Origin: Desulfovibrio sp.
GTDB lineage: Bacteria > Desulfobacterota > Desulfovibrionia > Desulfovibrionales > Desulfovibrionaceae
Direction of reading: 5' to 3'
DNA: 44,382 nt
Assembly: GCA_031273845.1 (NCBI GenBank)
Contig: JAISRC010000001.1
Coordinates: 1-44,382, forward strand
Shown here: in pieces, positions 35,343 to 44,382 of the stretch
How positions within the stretch are numbered: position 1 is the stretch's first letter
How the letters are laid out: each line of letters starts with the position of its first letter
Notes under the pieces: generated by a model
The model's database searches: none
Told to the model about the DNA's origin: nothing
Seen by the model: only the letters and a program-made list of their open reading frames with translations
Program-made: the position numbers and the translations under genes

Positions 35343-36786
35343 GTTTTCCGCCGGCATCAGGCGCACCCTGCCGATCCTGGCGGCACTGTTCCTGCTCGCA
35401 AGCCTCGGCGGTTGCGCAAGGAAAATCGCCGGCAACGACAGACTCGGCCCCCCGTGGAATGCAAATGTCGTAGACAAGGAAAGCGCCTGGTCGGAGGAAA
35501 CGCTGCCGGTCGCCCCCCTGCCTCCTGAAGACAAGGCCCTGTCCTTTGACGACTGCATCCTTACTGCGGCACACCACGCGCCGGATATAGCGGAAAGCCT
35601 GGTCGGCCTGGAGCTGACGCAGATGTCCTCGGAATCGGCCTACTACAGAAGATTTCCGAACATCCAGACTTTTTTTCGCGTCATCGCGAACACCACGCGC
35701 CAACACAAAGAATACGAGGACACTTCTTTCCGCATGGGCTTCGGCGTTTACGGCTTCGAACCCGTCGCCAGTTCCTTTTCCCACCGGGCCTCCCTGCTTA
35801 TGGAAGATATCGCCCTGCTGACCCACAAAATAGCGCTGGAAAAAAAGGCGGGGCAGATAGGCGAAGCAATGCTGAGTCTGCAAAACAGGGAAAAATTGAG
35901 AGAACTGCAGAAAACGCGGCTTGAGCAGGCGAAACAGTTCTCGGTATACCAAAAAGCCAAGGAAGGCCCCGCGCCCAATCCCATGGAGCAGGCAAAGGCC
36001 GCGCACTTTGAACAGCGCATCGCGGCGGAACTGGAAAAAACCGAAGCCTCCATATCCTCACTGCTCCTCGCTCTCAAAGTCCTGACCGGTCTGGACCTGG
36101 ACAGGAAACTGCGCATCGACCCCGCAAGCCTGAACAAAATGCTGGACAACGACGGGGCATCCGCCGCCCTGGCGAAAAGTTCCTGGGAAGCCGTCTGGCA
36201 GCCCTCGCCGGAATCCAGGATCATCAAACTGGCCCTGAAACTGCGCGACTATGACGTTATGGTCAACTGGACCCGCTACCTGCCCACCATGAACATGGAC
36301 GTATACGCCGCCAACCCGACCAGCGATTACGCCACCTATTCCACCAAGGACGACATTTTTCTGAACATAACCTTCACCCTGCCCCTGCTGGACTGGGGGG
36401 AACGCGAGCGCGGCGTGCAGGGCAGCCGTCTGCGCAGGCTCCAGGAATCGCAGCGGGCCAAAGCGGCGCGCACAGGCTTCGCAGCGGGCTGGCAGTCGGC
36501 CTGGAACGATTTCAGAATGGCCGCGGCCTCATTTGAAGCCGCCCGGAACAAGGTCGCCGCTCTGGCGCTGGACGAGCAAAAGGCCGAACTGCAATACCAC
36601 GGCGGCCAGGTTGACTTCTCTGTTGTGGACAACATCAGAACCCGCCTGTATGAAGAAGAACTCGCCATGGCCGAAGCCGAAATGCAGCTCAGTCTCAGGG
36701 AATTTGCCAACTGGCTGTTGAGCGGCAATTTCCGGCGCCGCTATTTTGAAAACACCGAACGAGAAGAGGAAAAATCAGCGCTATGA
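35317..36786 (+). CDS. TolC-like outer-membrane factor lipoprotein
   Basis: 489 residues from ATG 35317, chosen because it gives a lipoprotein signal peptide (LPILAALFLLASLGGCAR, lipid Cys after LGG). Two outer-membrane-efflux repeats are visible: long amphipathic coiled-coil helices (KIALEKKAGQIGEAMLSLQ; EASISSLLLALKVLTGLDL) and FTLPLLDWGERERGVQGSR with the usual late helix (AEAEMQLSLREFANWLL). It should form the outer-membrane channel for the adjacent ABC set. Its stop overlaps the adaptor gene by 4 bases. Confidence 0.87.
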   Translation: MQQTTADRKFSAGIRRTLPILAALFLLASLGGCARKIAGNDRLGPPWNANVVDKESAWSEETLPVAPLPPEDKALSFDDCILTAAHHAPDIAESLVGLELTQMSSESAYYRRFPNIQTFFRVIANTTRQHKEYEDTSFRMGFGVYGFEPVASSFSHRASLLMEDIALLTHKIALEKKAGQIGEAMLSLQNREKLRELQKTRLEQAKQFSVYQKAKEGPAPNPMEQAKAAHFEQRIAAELEKTEASISSLLLALKVLTGLDLDRKLRIDPASLNKMLDNDGASAALAKSSWEAVWQPSPESRIIKLALKLRDYDVMVNWTRYLPTMNMDVYAANPTSDYATYSTKDDIFLNITFTLPLLDWGERERGVQGSRLRRLQESQRAKAARTGFAAGWQSAWNDFRMAAASFEAARNKVAALALDEQKAELQYHGGQVDFSVVDNIRTRLYEEELAMAEAEMQLSLREFANWLLSGNFRRRYFENTEREEEKSAL

Positions 36787-37739
36787 TCCGGCAGTTCGGA
36801 GCTTCCCGCGCGGCGGTGCCCGCGGCCTTCCTGATCCCGGCCCTGCCGGCTTTCCTGCTTGCCGCCGTTCTGCTTGCGGCAGCCCCGCGCCGGGCGCTGG
36901 CCTTTGACGAAGACGCCGGGCACAACGGTAAAATTTTCGCCACGATCATGTACAATGTCCCCCTAGAATACGCGGGAACCATCACGGAAGTGCCGATCCG
37001 CCCCGGCGACAAGGTAAAGGAAGGGCAGCCCCTGGTCCGTTTCAAACTCAGGGACGAATCCATTCTGGCCATCCTGCAGTACCTCTCCCTGGACAGAACC
37101 ATCATCAACACACAGATATCCATTGCCGACAACGAGATACGGATAACCGACCTCAACAAGGAATACGAAAGCGCCAAGCGCCTGTCCGCTGCCCAGATGG
37201 GGTCGGCCGACCTTCTGAGGACCCTGAAACACAATGTGGGACAGTTGCGCGACAAATCCGGGCTGCTGGCCGGCCTGATGAAAATAGACAAAAGCGAACT
37301 GAACAACAGACTGGCCATTGTCAGACGCAAAATCGGCGTTCCCGTGAAAGACGGCGTTGTGCCCGAGTTCGGAGAACTGCTCAGCCCGCTGGAAGGCGAG
37401 ATCCTGCTTGTGGACCCTTCGCTCCGCGCGGGAAGTATCGTCCCCGCGCTGCCCGCCGCCGTCACCATAGGGCGCACCAACCCCATGGAAGTGCGCACCC
37501 GCGTCTTTGAAGCGGAAATACCCGGCCTCCGCGTGGGCGGCAAAGCCTCTGTGCAGGTGGTGTCGCTGGACGGTGTCCATGACGGGATCATCAGCCATAT
37601 AGACCGCTATCCGGACGACATGAATGTGGACCGCCCCAGCTATTACAACGTGCGTATAGAAATTCCCAATGACGACGGCAAGCTGCGCCCCGGCTTCAAA
37701 ACTGTCGTCAAGTTCGTTTCGGACAACAAGACCCCATGA
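36783..37739 (+). CDS. HlyD/MFP-type periplasmic adaptor
   Basis: 318 residues. A signal-like N-terminus (LPAFLLAAVLLAAAPRRALA) and no other membrane helix. A split lipoyl-type domain (YAGTITEVPIRPGDKVKEGQ and LLSPLEGEILLVDPSLRAGS) brackets a coiled-coil hairpin of about 110 residues (SLDRTIINTQISIADNEIR...). It would link the permease to the outer-membrane factor. It overlaps its neighbours by 4 bases on each side. Confidence 0.85.
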   Translation: MIRQFGASRAAVPAAFLIPALPAFLLAAVLLAAAPRRALAFDEDAGHNGKIFATIMYNVPLEYAGTITEVPIRPGDKVKEGQPLVRFKLRDESILAILQYLSLDRTIINTQISIADNEIRITDLNKEYESAKRLSAAQMGSADLLRTLKHNVGQLRDKSGLLAGLMKIDKSELNNRLAIVRRKIGVPVKDGVVPEFGELLSPLEGEILLVDPSLRAGSIVPALPAAVTIGRTNPMEVRTRVFEAEIPGLRVGGKASVQVVSLDGVHDGIISHIDRYPDDMNVDRPSYYNVRIEIPNDDGKLRPGFKTVVKFVSDNKTP

Positions 37740-38737
37740 CGGCCTTCCGGGGCAAGATTCTCAAGGTTCTGGCGGTGACGGCCGTACCGGCGGTCTGTGT
37801 CTGGTATCTTTTTCACAACCTCGACACGCAGCGCTTCGCGGCGGCCTTTGATTCCCTGCCCGCGCACGGCCTTGTCGCCGCCTGTCTGCTCTTCAGCACG
37901 ACGGCCCTGCTCCAGGGAATGCGCCTGTACAGCATCCTGGAAAAACACTGCTCCCTGCCCTGGGCCGTGCGCGGCTGTTTCCTCTGTTCCGGGGTGAACA
38001 CGTTGCTGCCGGCGCGTCTGGGCGATGTGGTCAAATCCGTGTATCTGTCGATAAACTGCGGAATCACCATACCCGCGACCTTATGCGCCGTCTTCTGGGA
38101 ACGCCTGAGCGATCTTGTGACCGTGCTTTTCATGGCGGTCTGCGTCGGCATATATCTTGACGCCCCGGAACTGTACATGCCCGCCCTGTCCCTGCCCCTC
38201 GCGCTGATCGCGGGGCTGTTCCTGATCCGCCGCTTCCGGAACTTTTTTCACAAGTGCGTTTCCCTGTTGCCGAACGCCGCCCTGCGCACGCAACTGGACG
38301 CCATAATACTGCGTCTTGCCGGTGAGCAATACCGGCCCTCCGCCCTGCGGCTGACCGCCCTGTCCCTGCCCATATGGGCAGGTTTCTGCATCTTCAATGC
38401 GTTGTTTTTCGCATACTTCCACGACAGCATGCCGGACCTGTTCACCGGACTGCTGCTGACCGCGGCCGGAGCGGTCGGGGTAATGCTTCCCGGCACGCCG
38501 GGGGGGATAGGCACCTTTGAAGCCTCCATCGTCGCCGCCCTGGGGCTGGTGGATGTGGACAAGAGCGAGGCCCTCGCCTTTGCCCTCGTCCTGCATCTGG
38601 TGCAGGTCATCCCTGCCGTGCTGTATGCCGTTTACGCCGCATTGCGCGGGCAGTGGTCCCTGTCCGGGGCGCGATCCTCCCTGCTGGAAACGGAGGCGGC
38701 CGGGAAAAACGCGTCTTCTTCCTGTTCCGGGCTGTAG
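37736..38737 (+). CDS. UPF0104 / LPG-synthase-type transmembrane protein
   Basis: 333 residues with about eight membrane helices. Family marks are the conserved first-half motif LLPARLGDVVKSVYLS and PGTPGGIGTFEASIVAALGL in the second half. Members include the flippase part of MprF and proteins next to glycolipid genes, so a lipid-linked-glycan or lipid flip role is likely. It is the last gene of the tight ABC/OMF/MFP set (4-base overlap). The TAG stop (38735-38737) is part of element A copy 11. Confidence 0.8.
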   Translation: MTAFRGKILKVLAVTAVPAVCVWYLFHNLDTQRFAAAFDSLPAHGLVAACLLFSTTALLQGMRLYSILEKHCSLPWAVRGCFLCSGVNTLLPARLGDVVKSVYLSINCGITIPATLCAVFWERLSDLVTVLFMAVCVGIYLDAPELYMPALSLPLALIAGLFLIRRFRNFFHKCVSLLPNAALRTQLDAIILRLAGEQYRPSALRLTALSLPIWAGFCIFNALFFAYFHDSMPDLFTGLLLTAAGAVGVMLPGTPGGIGTFEASIVAALGLVDVDKSEALAFALVLHLVQVIPAVLYAVYAALRGQWSLSGARSSLLETEAAGKNASSSCSGL

Positions 38738-38865
38738 AGCATTTCAAAGTTGAAAATGCTCAGGCGGCGCACGCGCGAAGCGTCGCCGCCCGCCCCGCAG
38801 GCGTAGGCGAAACTTGTTTTCGCCGTTAAGCGCCGAAGGGAGCGTCTCAAAATCAAATTGTCTTA
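38736..38865 (+). repeat. Structured intergenic element A, copy 11
   Basis: Very clean full copy: head AGAGCATTTCAAAGTTGAAA with ATGCTC, stem GGCGGCGCACGCGCGAAGCG, CCCGCCCCGCAGGCGTAGGC, GGCGAAACTTGTTTTCGCC stem, tail AAAATCAAATTGTCTTA. It fills the gap between the UPF0104 gene and the GT4 gene in the direction of transcription, and its tail leads directly to the GT4 ribosome binding site (AAAGGA). Confidence 0.92.
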
Positions 38866-38878
38866 AAGGAAATGTTCG

Positions 38879-39985
38879 GTGAAGCGCGACAACAGTCCCG
38901 TGCCGCTGGTTTTTCTTCTGGAGGATCTTGACTTCGGCGGCACGCAGCGCCAGACTCTTGAACTGGCGTCACGCTTGGACAGGAGGCGCTTTGAGCCGCT
39001 GCTCGTCACCCTGCACGGCGGAAGCGGGGACCTGCTCCCCGAAGCCGCGTCGCGCGGGCTGAAACACCTGTCGCTGACGGACGGGCCGGTCTTCAGAGTT
39101 TCCCGCGCCCTGCCCGCCCTGTGGCAATTCCTGGCGCGGGAACGGCCGCCCCTGTTGCAGCTCCTGACCGTTCTGCCCAACATCTGGGGAAGGATCTTCG
39201 GCCGCCTTTTGCGCCTGCCCGCCGTCATCGCCTGCTGCCGGAGCCTGACGGCGGCCGGGGACCAGCACGAGCGCCTGTTGCACAGGCAGGCAGATGCCCA
39301 TATCTGCAATGCCGAGGCCGTCCGCGACATTCTGAAACAAAAAATCCGCATTCCGGGACACAGGGTCTTTTATATACCCAACGGCGTGGACACGGAGTAT
39401 TTCCGCCCGCCCGACGCCGAAGCAGAAAGACCGTCCGTGCTCTGCACCGCCAGACTGGCCCCGGTCAAAAACCATGCCCTGCTGCTTGAGGCCTTTGCCC
39501 GCGTTTTACGCGACAGGCCCGATGCCGAGCTGCATCTGGCCGGGGACGGCGTCCTCCGGGAAAAAATCCTTGAGATGTCCCGGCGGACGCCCCTGCGCGG
39601 CAAAGTCTTTCTGCACGGCAACTGCCGCAATGTGCGGGAACTGTTGCACAAAGCACAACTTTTCGTGCTGGCGTCGGACAATGAGGGCACGCCCAATGCC
39701 GTATTGGAAGCCATGTCCTGCGCCCTGCCGGTGCTGGCTACAAACGTGGGAGGCAATGCGGAGGCGGTTCTGCATGAAAGGACGGGCCTGCTGTTCCCTG
39801 CCGGAGACCCTGCCGCGGCAGCGGACGGAATGCTGAGGATGCTGAACGACGCCGGGGAACGCGCCCGTTTCGGCAGGGCGGGCAGGGAACGGGCGCTGGA
39901 AGCCTATTCCTGGCGGGCCATGGTTGAAAAACATGAAGAAGTGTACGAACGGACGCTCCATGGCCGGGCCGGAAAACGGCGCTGA
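38879..39985 (+). CDS. GT4 family glycosyltransferase
   Basis: 368 residues, GTG start with AAAGGA 8 bases upstream. GT-B fold: N-terminal DFGGTQRQTLELA, linker VFYIPNGVDTEYF, and the C-terminal donor domain with LAPVKNHALLLEAFARVL, LHLAGDGVLREKI and the nucleotide-sugar motif SDNEGTPNAVLEAMSCALPV (EX7E type). It adds a sugar to the growing lipid-linked glycan in the cytoplasm. Overlaps the flippase gene. Confidence 0.9.
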   Translation: MKRDNSPVPLVFLLEDLDFGGTQRQTLELASRLDRRRFEPLLVTLHGGSGDLLPEAASRGLKHLSLTDGPVFRVSRALPALWQFLARERPPLLQLLTVLPNIWGRIFGRLLRLPAVIACCRSLTAAGDQHERLLHRQADAHICNAEAVRDILKQKIRIPGHRVFYIPNGVDTEYFRPPDAEAERPSVLCTARLAPVKNHALLLEAFARVLRDRPDAELHLAGDGVLREKILEMSRRTPLRGKVFLHGNCRNVRELLHKAQLFVLASDNEGTPNAVLEAMSCALPVLATNVGGNAEAVLHERTGLLFPAGDPAAAADGMLRMLNDAGERARFGRAGRERALEAYSWRAMVEKHEEVYERTLHGRAGKRR

Positions 39986-41441
39986 CGCCCTGTCCGTAAA
40001 AGCGGCGGAACCCGGACAAGGCGAAAGCGCGCGCCGCGCCGGGACTTTCGCATTCCTGAAGCTGCTTTCGCGCCGTTTCGGTTTCATGTTTTGCGCGCAG
40101 TGGGGCAGCGGGCTGCTCAGCGGCGTGTTCATGATCCTCCTGGCCCGCTCCGGCCCGGAAACCTTCGGGCTTTTCACCCTGGCCGCGGCGCTCGGCATGC
40201 TTGTCGCCATGATCACCGGCGCGGGATTCGAGAACTATCTTGTGCCGCGCTTCAGCGAAAAACGCGCGGACAAGCGCGGCATCCTGCTGCATACGTTGGG
40301 CATACAGTTTCGCCTCATGCTCCTGTCCCTGGTCCTGCTTGCCCTGCTCTGCCTTATCCTCGGCTACGGCCCGGAAAAAACGTCGATTGTACTCATCATC
40401 GCCGCGGGCATGGGTCCTTCGGCCGCGGCGCAGTCTTTTTTTGCCCTGTGCCGTGTGCAGGGGCGGCAGGATACGGAGATGCGCATCCGCATCCCTGCGG
40501 CGCTGGCCGGAAGCCTTTTCGGGATAAGCGCCCTTCTGCTCGACGCCCCTTTGCAGTTCACGGCCTGTTTCAAGATTGCGGAGGCACTGGTCGTCTTTCT
40601 CTGCATAGCTCCCGTTCTGCGCGGGCGCTCGGCGATCTTTGCCCCGCGGCCGGCGGGACGGCACGCCGGCGGTCGGGACGCCCTGCTTTTTGCCGGGATA
40701 GCCGTTTGCGGCCTGCTCTACAACAAGCTCAACATCTACATGCTTGATTACGGCAGCGGGACCTATGCTCTGGGGCTGTATAACGCGCCCTGGGAGATAG
40801 TGGACGGGCTGAGTATTCTCATTTCGGGGGCGCTTATTGAAAAGGTCATGTTTCCGCTCATGGCCGGGCAATGGAACAAGGACCGCGCATCCTTCATGCG
40901 ATTGAACAATTTTTCCGTCAAATGCCTGCTTCTTCTGGGTATTTTTTCAGGCTATCCCCTGTTTACGGAGGGCGGCAGAATTCTGGATCTGCTTTACGGG
41001 CCGACGTACCTGGAAGCCGCCGGCCTGCTGCGTGCGCAACTCCCCTGCATCACGGCGTCTTTCCTGCACAATCTGGCCGCCTGCATGCTCCTCAGCATGG
41101 GCCTGCACAGGCAGGTTTTCTTCATTTACCTCGGCGGGCTTGCGGTCAACATCGTCCTGTGCGCTTTTCTGATCCCCGCCCAGGGGGCCTGGGGCGCGTC
41201 ATGGGCGATATCCGGCACCAAGCTGGTGATGGCGGTCTGCACCGTAGGTCTGGCAACGCGGCGCGGCCTGGAATGCCGGCCGGCGCACCTGTGCGTTGCG
41301 GCGACGGCCGTTCTCGCCGCCCTGGCCGTCAACCGTTTCTGCCGGCCCTTCCTGCCCGGGGAAGCGGCCGGACTGCTCGGTTTTATCCCCCTGCTTGTGC
41401 CTGCCGCGCTGTGGTTGCCGCCCATGTTCAAAAAAAACTGA
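39960..41441 (+). CDS. Wzx-type polysaccharide flippase
   Basis: About 493 residues with 12 or more membrane helices (for example WGSGLLSGVFMILLARSG; LSLVLLALLCLILGYG), in the MATE/PST-like superfamily. Likely flips the undecaprenyl-linked repeat unit. The start is uncertain (ATG 39933 or 39960, TTG 39924); it overlaps the GT4 gene in every case. The stop is 46 bases before element A copy 12. Confidence 0.85.
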   Translation: MAGPENGADALSVKAAEPGQGESARRAGTFAFLKLLSRRFGFMFCAQWGSGLLSGVFMILLARSGPETFGLFTLAAALGMLVAMITGAGFENYLVPRFSEKRADKRGILLHTLGIQFRLMLLSLVLLALLCLILGYGPEKTSIVLIIAAGMGPSAAAQSFFALCRVQGRQDTEMRIRIPAALAGSLFGISALLLDAPLQFTACFKIAEALVVFLCIAPVLRGRSAIFAPRPAGRHAGGRDALLFAGIAVCGLLYNKLNIYMLDYGSGTYALGLYNAPWEIVDGLSILISGALIEKVMFPLMAGQWNKDRASFMRLNNFSVKCLLLLGIFSGYPLFTEGGRILDLLYGPTYLEAAGLLRAQLPCITASFLHNLAACMLLSMGLHRQVFFIYLGGLAVNIVLCAFLIPAQGAWGASWAISGTKLVMAVCTVGLATRRGLECRPAHLCVAATAVLAALAVNRFCRPFLPGEAAGLLGFIPLLVPAALWLPPMFKKN

Positions 41442-41487
41442 CCGGAGTTTTCCGAAATGGTCACATTTATCATGAAGATCGATTCTT

Positions 41488-41581
41488 AGAGCATTTCAAA
41501 ATTGAAAATGCTCAGGCGGCGTGAGCGCGAAGCTCCACCGCCCGCCCCGCAGGCGTAGGCGAAGCTTGCTTTCGCCGTTAA
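41488..41581 (+). repeat. Structured intergenic element A, copy 12 (tail replaced)
   Basis: Head AGAGCATTTCAAAATTGAAA with ATGCTC, stem GGCGGCGTGAGCGCGAAGCT, CCCGCCCCGCAGGCGTAGGC and the GGCGAAGCTTGCTTTCGCC stem. It then runs into a short hairpin and element B copy 2 instead of the usual tail. Confidence 0.85.
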
Positions 41582-41610
41582 AGCATTTTGACTTTGAAAA
41601 TATATGAACC

Positions 41611-41705
41611 GGCCTGCGCGGGTTTGCGGGCAAACCCGCGCAGCGAGATTGGAGCCGGCGGGTTTTGCCCGCCGTAAGCGGCAATCTCAAGCGTAAAATG
41701 CTCTA
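41611..41705 (+). repeat. Structured intergenic element B, copy 2
   Basis: Perfect 13-bp stem CTGCGCGGGTTTG (41614-41626) with CAAACCCGCGCAG (41631-41643), then GATTGGAGCCGGCGGGTTTT, GCCCGCCGTAAGCGGCAATC and the end GCGTAAAATGCTCTA. Same layout as 13-106. Read on the minus strand its first bases, TAGAGC, give the autotransporter stop codon. Confidence 0.82.
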
Positions 41706-44382
41706 AAACTCAAGTTTCAGATGCAGGCTGCCGGTCACGCCTTCGCGTTGTCCGGTATAGCCCTGGACGCCGAGATCAATGCTCAGGGGAATAGATGCCG
41801 TGGGCCTGAAGGAAAGACCGAATTCACCGATCCCCGTTGATCCTTCCAGGGTCGGGGCATCAATGCGGAAGCTGTCCGTCGTCGCCCGCGCCTTGCCGTC
41901 GAACTCATGCTCATAGGCGGCTCCGACATAGGGGCTGAAATACTCGTTCACAGCATAGGCAAAACGACCGCCAGCCCGTATACGGTGAGAGTCGACGGCA
42001 TCAAAGTGTACCGGCTCGCCCGTAGACAGTTTGACGGAATCGCCCTCCTGCCGGGTCCAGAAGTATTTACCGTACAGGTCGAGAGAGGCTGCGTCCGTGA
42101 TGTTCCATACATAGCCCGCTCCAAAATGCAGTCCGTAATACAGGCTCTCGGAATCGTAATCCGCCTTGCGGCCGTTGGTGTCGCGCAGGTCTGAACTGGA
42201 AAATTCGCTTTCCACCCGGCCCATGCGCGCCGCGGCTTCGGCATAGAAATGGCCCGGCCCGGTGTCGATAAATGCGAAGTGGCCGAGAATGCCGCCGCCG
42301 ACATATCTGGTGTCGCTGCCGCCGTGCGCCGATGCGGCATTGGAAAAGGAATTGTAGGTGTCATAGTCACCCAGGCCGTACTCTAAAGAAGGCGCCGAGG
42401 GTCAGGCGTCCGGGGGTGAGGTCTTGGCCGAGGGACAGGCCGGCGAGGAGGGAAAAGCCGGAAACATCAACATGAGAGCCTGTATTGTAACGCATACGGC
42501 CTCCGCTCACTGTGCCGAAACCGGCCAGCCCGGAGCCTTCCCGCGCCGCTCCGACTTTCGCTGCGTCAACGGCGCCTGCTATCCCCTGATCAGCCAGAGT
42601 GTCCGCACCCATGATCATCAGTCCCATACCGCCCAGGAATCCTTCGGACAGGGCCTTGGTCTGTTCCATGAGGCTCATGGAGGCGACGGTGGCGAGCAGT
42701 TCATTGCCTTGTGTATAAATGTTGAAATCATAGCGCAGGGTCGCTCCCGACTGTCCCTGTACTCTTGTCGAGGCGGGTGAGGCGAGCTGGTTGCGGGCGC
42801 TGAGAAGCGTTACCGTATCTCCGGCTTTCAGGAGAGTACGCGAACCTTCAAAGCCCAGATAAACCTCGCTGCCGTCAATGTCGGCATCGCCGGCTACCTT
42901 GAGCATGATGCCGCCCGCCGTGAAGTATTCGGGCAGATAAAAATTCAGGTACTCGAAGTTTCCCAGGTCGCCGCCCACCGTGATGCCGCCGGCCTTGGGC
43001 CTGCGGATGTTCAGAGTGTTGCGTCCGGTATCAAGGTTGCCGCCGGCGTAATTGTTGTACGCGCCGAAAACGTCCCCCTCAACATTAGTCGCCCCCGCCA
43101 GAGTGACTGTGTTGTTGAAGGCGCTCAGCGACGGTGTGTAAGTAGAGAGGAAAGATGTGCCGGCGCCGTAAACGCTGCCTTGTATGTCGCTGTCGATGAT
43201 GTTGACCGTATTGTTATTGGCCGTTGCCGAGCTTGAAGCGTCTTCAGCGTCGGCATAGCCGCCGTAAACGTTCACGTTGGTAGTGCTGTTGCCGCTTACT
43301 GTGACCGTGTTGTTGTCGGCCGTCGCTGAGTTTGATTCACCATAAGCAAAGGCAAAGCCGCCGTAAACGCCATCTTCTTCGACTGCACTGCCGCTTACTG
43401 TGACCGTGTTGTTATCGGCCGTTGCCGAGGTTGATTCACCAAAAGTGTTGGCATAGCCGCCGTAAACGCCCCCGCTTTCAATAATGCTGTCGGTTACCGT
43501 GGCAGTGTTGCTGTCGGCCGAGGTCGAGCCTAGTTCACTCTCGGCATAGCCGCCGTAAACACCCCCCCCCATTCGTCATTAATAATGCTGTCGGTTATCG
43601 TGACCGCGTTGCCGGCGACCGAGGCCGAACTTTCTCTACTAAAGGCAAGGGCACCTATAACAAAACCTTCGACTTTGCTGCCGGTTACCGTGAGAGTGTT
43701 GTTATCGGCCGTTGCCGGGGCCGATCTTGATACATCATAAGATTCAGAATCGGCATAGCCGCCGTATACGTTAGATTCGACTCTGCTGTCGGTTACCGTG
43801 ACTGTATTGTTATCGGCCGTTGCCGCCGTTGCCGCGCTTGATTCACAAACAGCATAGGCATCGCCGCCGAATACGTATCCACTGACCGTGCTGCCGCTTA
43901 CTGTGACCGTGTTGTTGTCGGCCGTTGCCGGGCTTGATTCACCATCAGTATAGGCATTGCCGCCGTAAACGTTCCCTTCGATAGTGCTGTTGCCGCTTAC
44001 TGTGACCGTGTTGTTGTTGGCCGTTGCTGAGCTTGATTCACCAGCAGTATAGGCATAGCCGCCGTAAACGCGACCTTCTTCGACCGCACTGCCGCTTACT
44101 GTGACCGTGTTGCTGCCGGCCGTTGCCGGGCTTGATTCACCAGCAGTATGGGCATTGCCGCCGTAAACGTCGTATTCGATAATGCTGTTATCGCTTACTG
44201 TGACCGTGTTGTTGTCGACCGTTGCCGCGCTTGATTCACCAGCAGTATGGGCATAGCCGCCGGAAACATCGTTACCGATTTCGCTGCCGGATATGGTAAC
44301 TATGTTATTGCTGATTACGGTCGACGAGCCGCTGACGTCTATGAATTTCACTCCGCCATATACAGATCCGGTTATGCCGGGA
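41703..44382 (-). CDS. Autotransporter adhesin, 3' part, with two frameshifts (5' end outside the window)
   Basis: Surface protein of type V secretion. At least 13 units of about 31 residues (VYGGYAxTxGESSSATADNN-like, then TVTVSGS) form a probable beta-solenoid passenger, followed by a spacer and an autotransporter beta-barrel ending in the typical Phe (HLKLEF). The frame is broken twice. A 9-G run (minus strand; C run 43562-43570 on plus) shifts the frame between repeats, where 7 or 10 G would restore it. At about 42384-42387 an extra base splits LTLGAFF from EYGLGDYDTYNSF inside the barrel. All parts otherwise match one protein. The start lies beyond 44382. The TAG stop is shared with element B copy 2. 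Confidence 0.85.
43105..44382 (-). repeat. Tandem coding repeats of about 90-105 bp in the autotransporter
   Basis: The plus-strand phrase AGCCGCCGTAAACG and a following GTTGTTGTCGGCCGTTGCC phrase recur about every 90-105 bases with small changes. They encode VYGG(Y/N)A and ATADNNTVTV. At least 12 units are visible in the window. The near-identity between units should promote recombination and copy-number change. Confidence 0.85.

Noticed and set aside
43105-44382. A CRISPR-like array, because of regular spacing of about 95 bp
   Set aside because: Units are coding repeats without constant repeat/variable spacer structure, all in one reading frame of an autotransporter; no cas genes are nearby.

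Overview
The window looks like a chromosomal segment of a Desulfovibrionaceae-type sulfate reducer (Desulfovibrio or a close gut/host-associated relative). The main evidence is a complete NADP/ferredoxin-type [FeFe]-hydrogenase operon of the Hnd class, a small C_GCAxxG_C_C redox protein, a SprA-related protein and a GC-rich core punctuated by AT-rich surface-glycan genes. This is inferred from family content only; no database search was possible.

Layout. 1-2.4 kb: nested intergenic repeats, then transketolase with a single-base frameshift. 2.5-4.1 kb (minus): CgeB-like glycosyltransferase with a helical C-terminal half. 4.2-5.7 kb: a small IS remnant, then queD-queE for the deazaguanine (queuosine) pathway. 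6.0-10.2 kb (minus): hndA-hndC-hndD, with hndC carrying the HndB-type [2Fe-2S] domain as a fusion and a structured repeat between hndC and hndD. 10.5-15.8 kb: ridA, SprA-related gene, C_GCAxxG_C_C protein, Rrf2 regulator, hslU and an unknown gene. 15.8-17.0 kb: decayed IS630-type transposase abutting an initiator tRNA-Met gene. 17.0-22.1 kb: CorC/HlyC-type protein, mutM, glycine-zipper lipoprotein, pyridoxamine kinase, murI. 22.4-41.4 kb: a long surface-glycan region with an MsbA-type flippase, WbaP-type priming transferase, polysaccharide deacetylase, Wzy/WaaL-like membrane protein, three large membrane proteins of glycosyltransferase type, a MacB-like permease and ATPase, TolC-like lipoprotein, periplasmic adaptor, UPF0104-type membrane protein, GT4 glycosyltransferase and Wzx-type flippase. 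41.7 kb to the end (minus): the 3' part of a repeat-rich autotransporter with a 9-G tract and a second frameshift.

The most striking non-genic signal is a family of about a dozen interspersed, hairpin-rich intergenic elements of about 90-155 bp (called A here, with a related form B). They lie directly between genes, sometimes inside an operon. In several cases the element starts with TAGAGC and supplies the TAG stop codon of the upstream gene. Two B copies keep an 11-bp perfect stem although three base pairs differ, which points to conserved structure. A TA-flanked palindromic MITE-like insertion and a separate terminal-inverted-repeat element (called C) are nested in or next to these repeats.

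How the genes may work together: the 22-41 kb region reads as one surface-glycoconjugate locus. A lipid-linked unit is primed (WbaP type), extended by glycosyltransferases, trimmed by a deacetylase, flipped (Wzx, UPF0104 or MsbA type) and polymerised or ligated. An embedded ABC permease/ATPase/adaptor/outer-membrane-factor set may carry a product across the envelope. The autotransporter next door, with a slippery poly-G run, suggests a variable cell surface.
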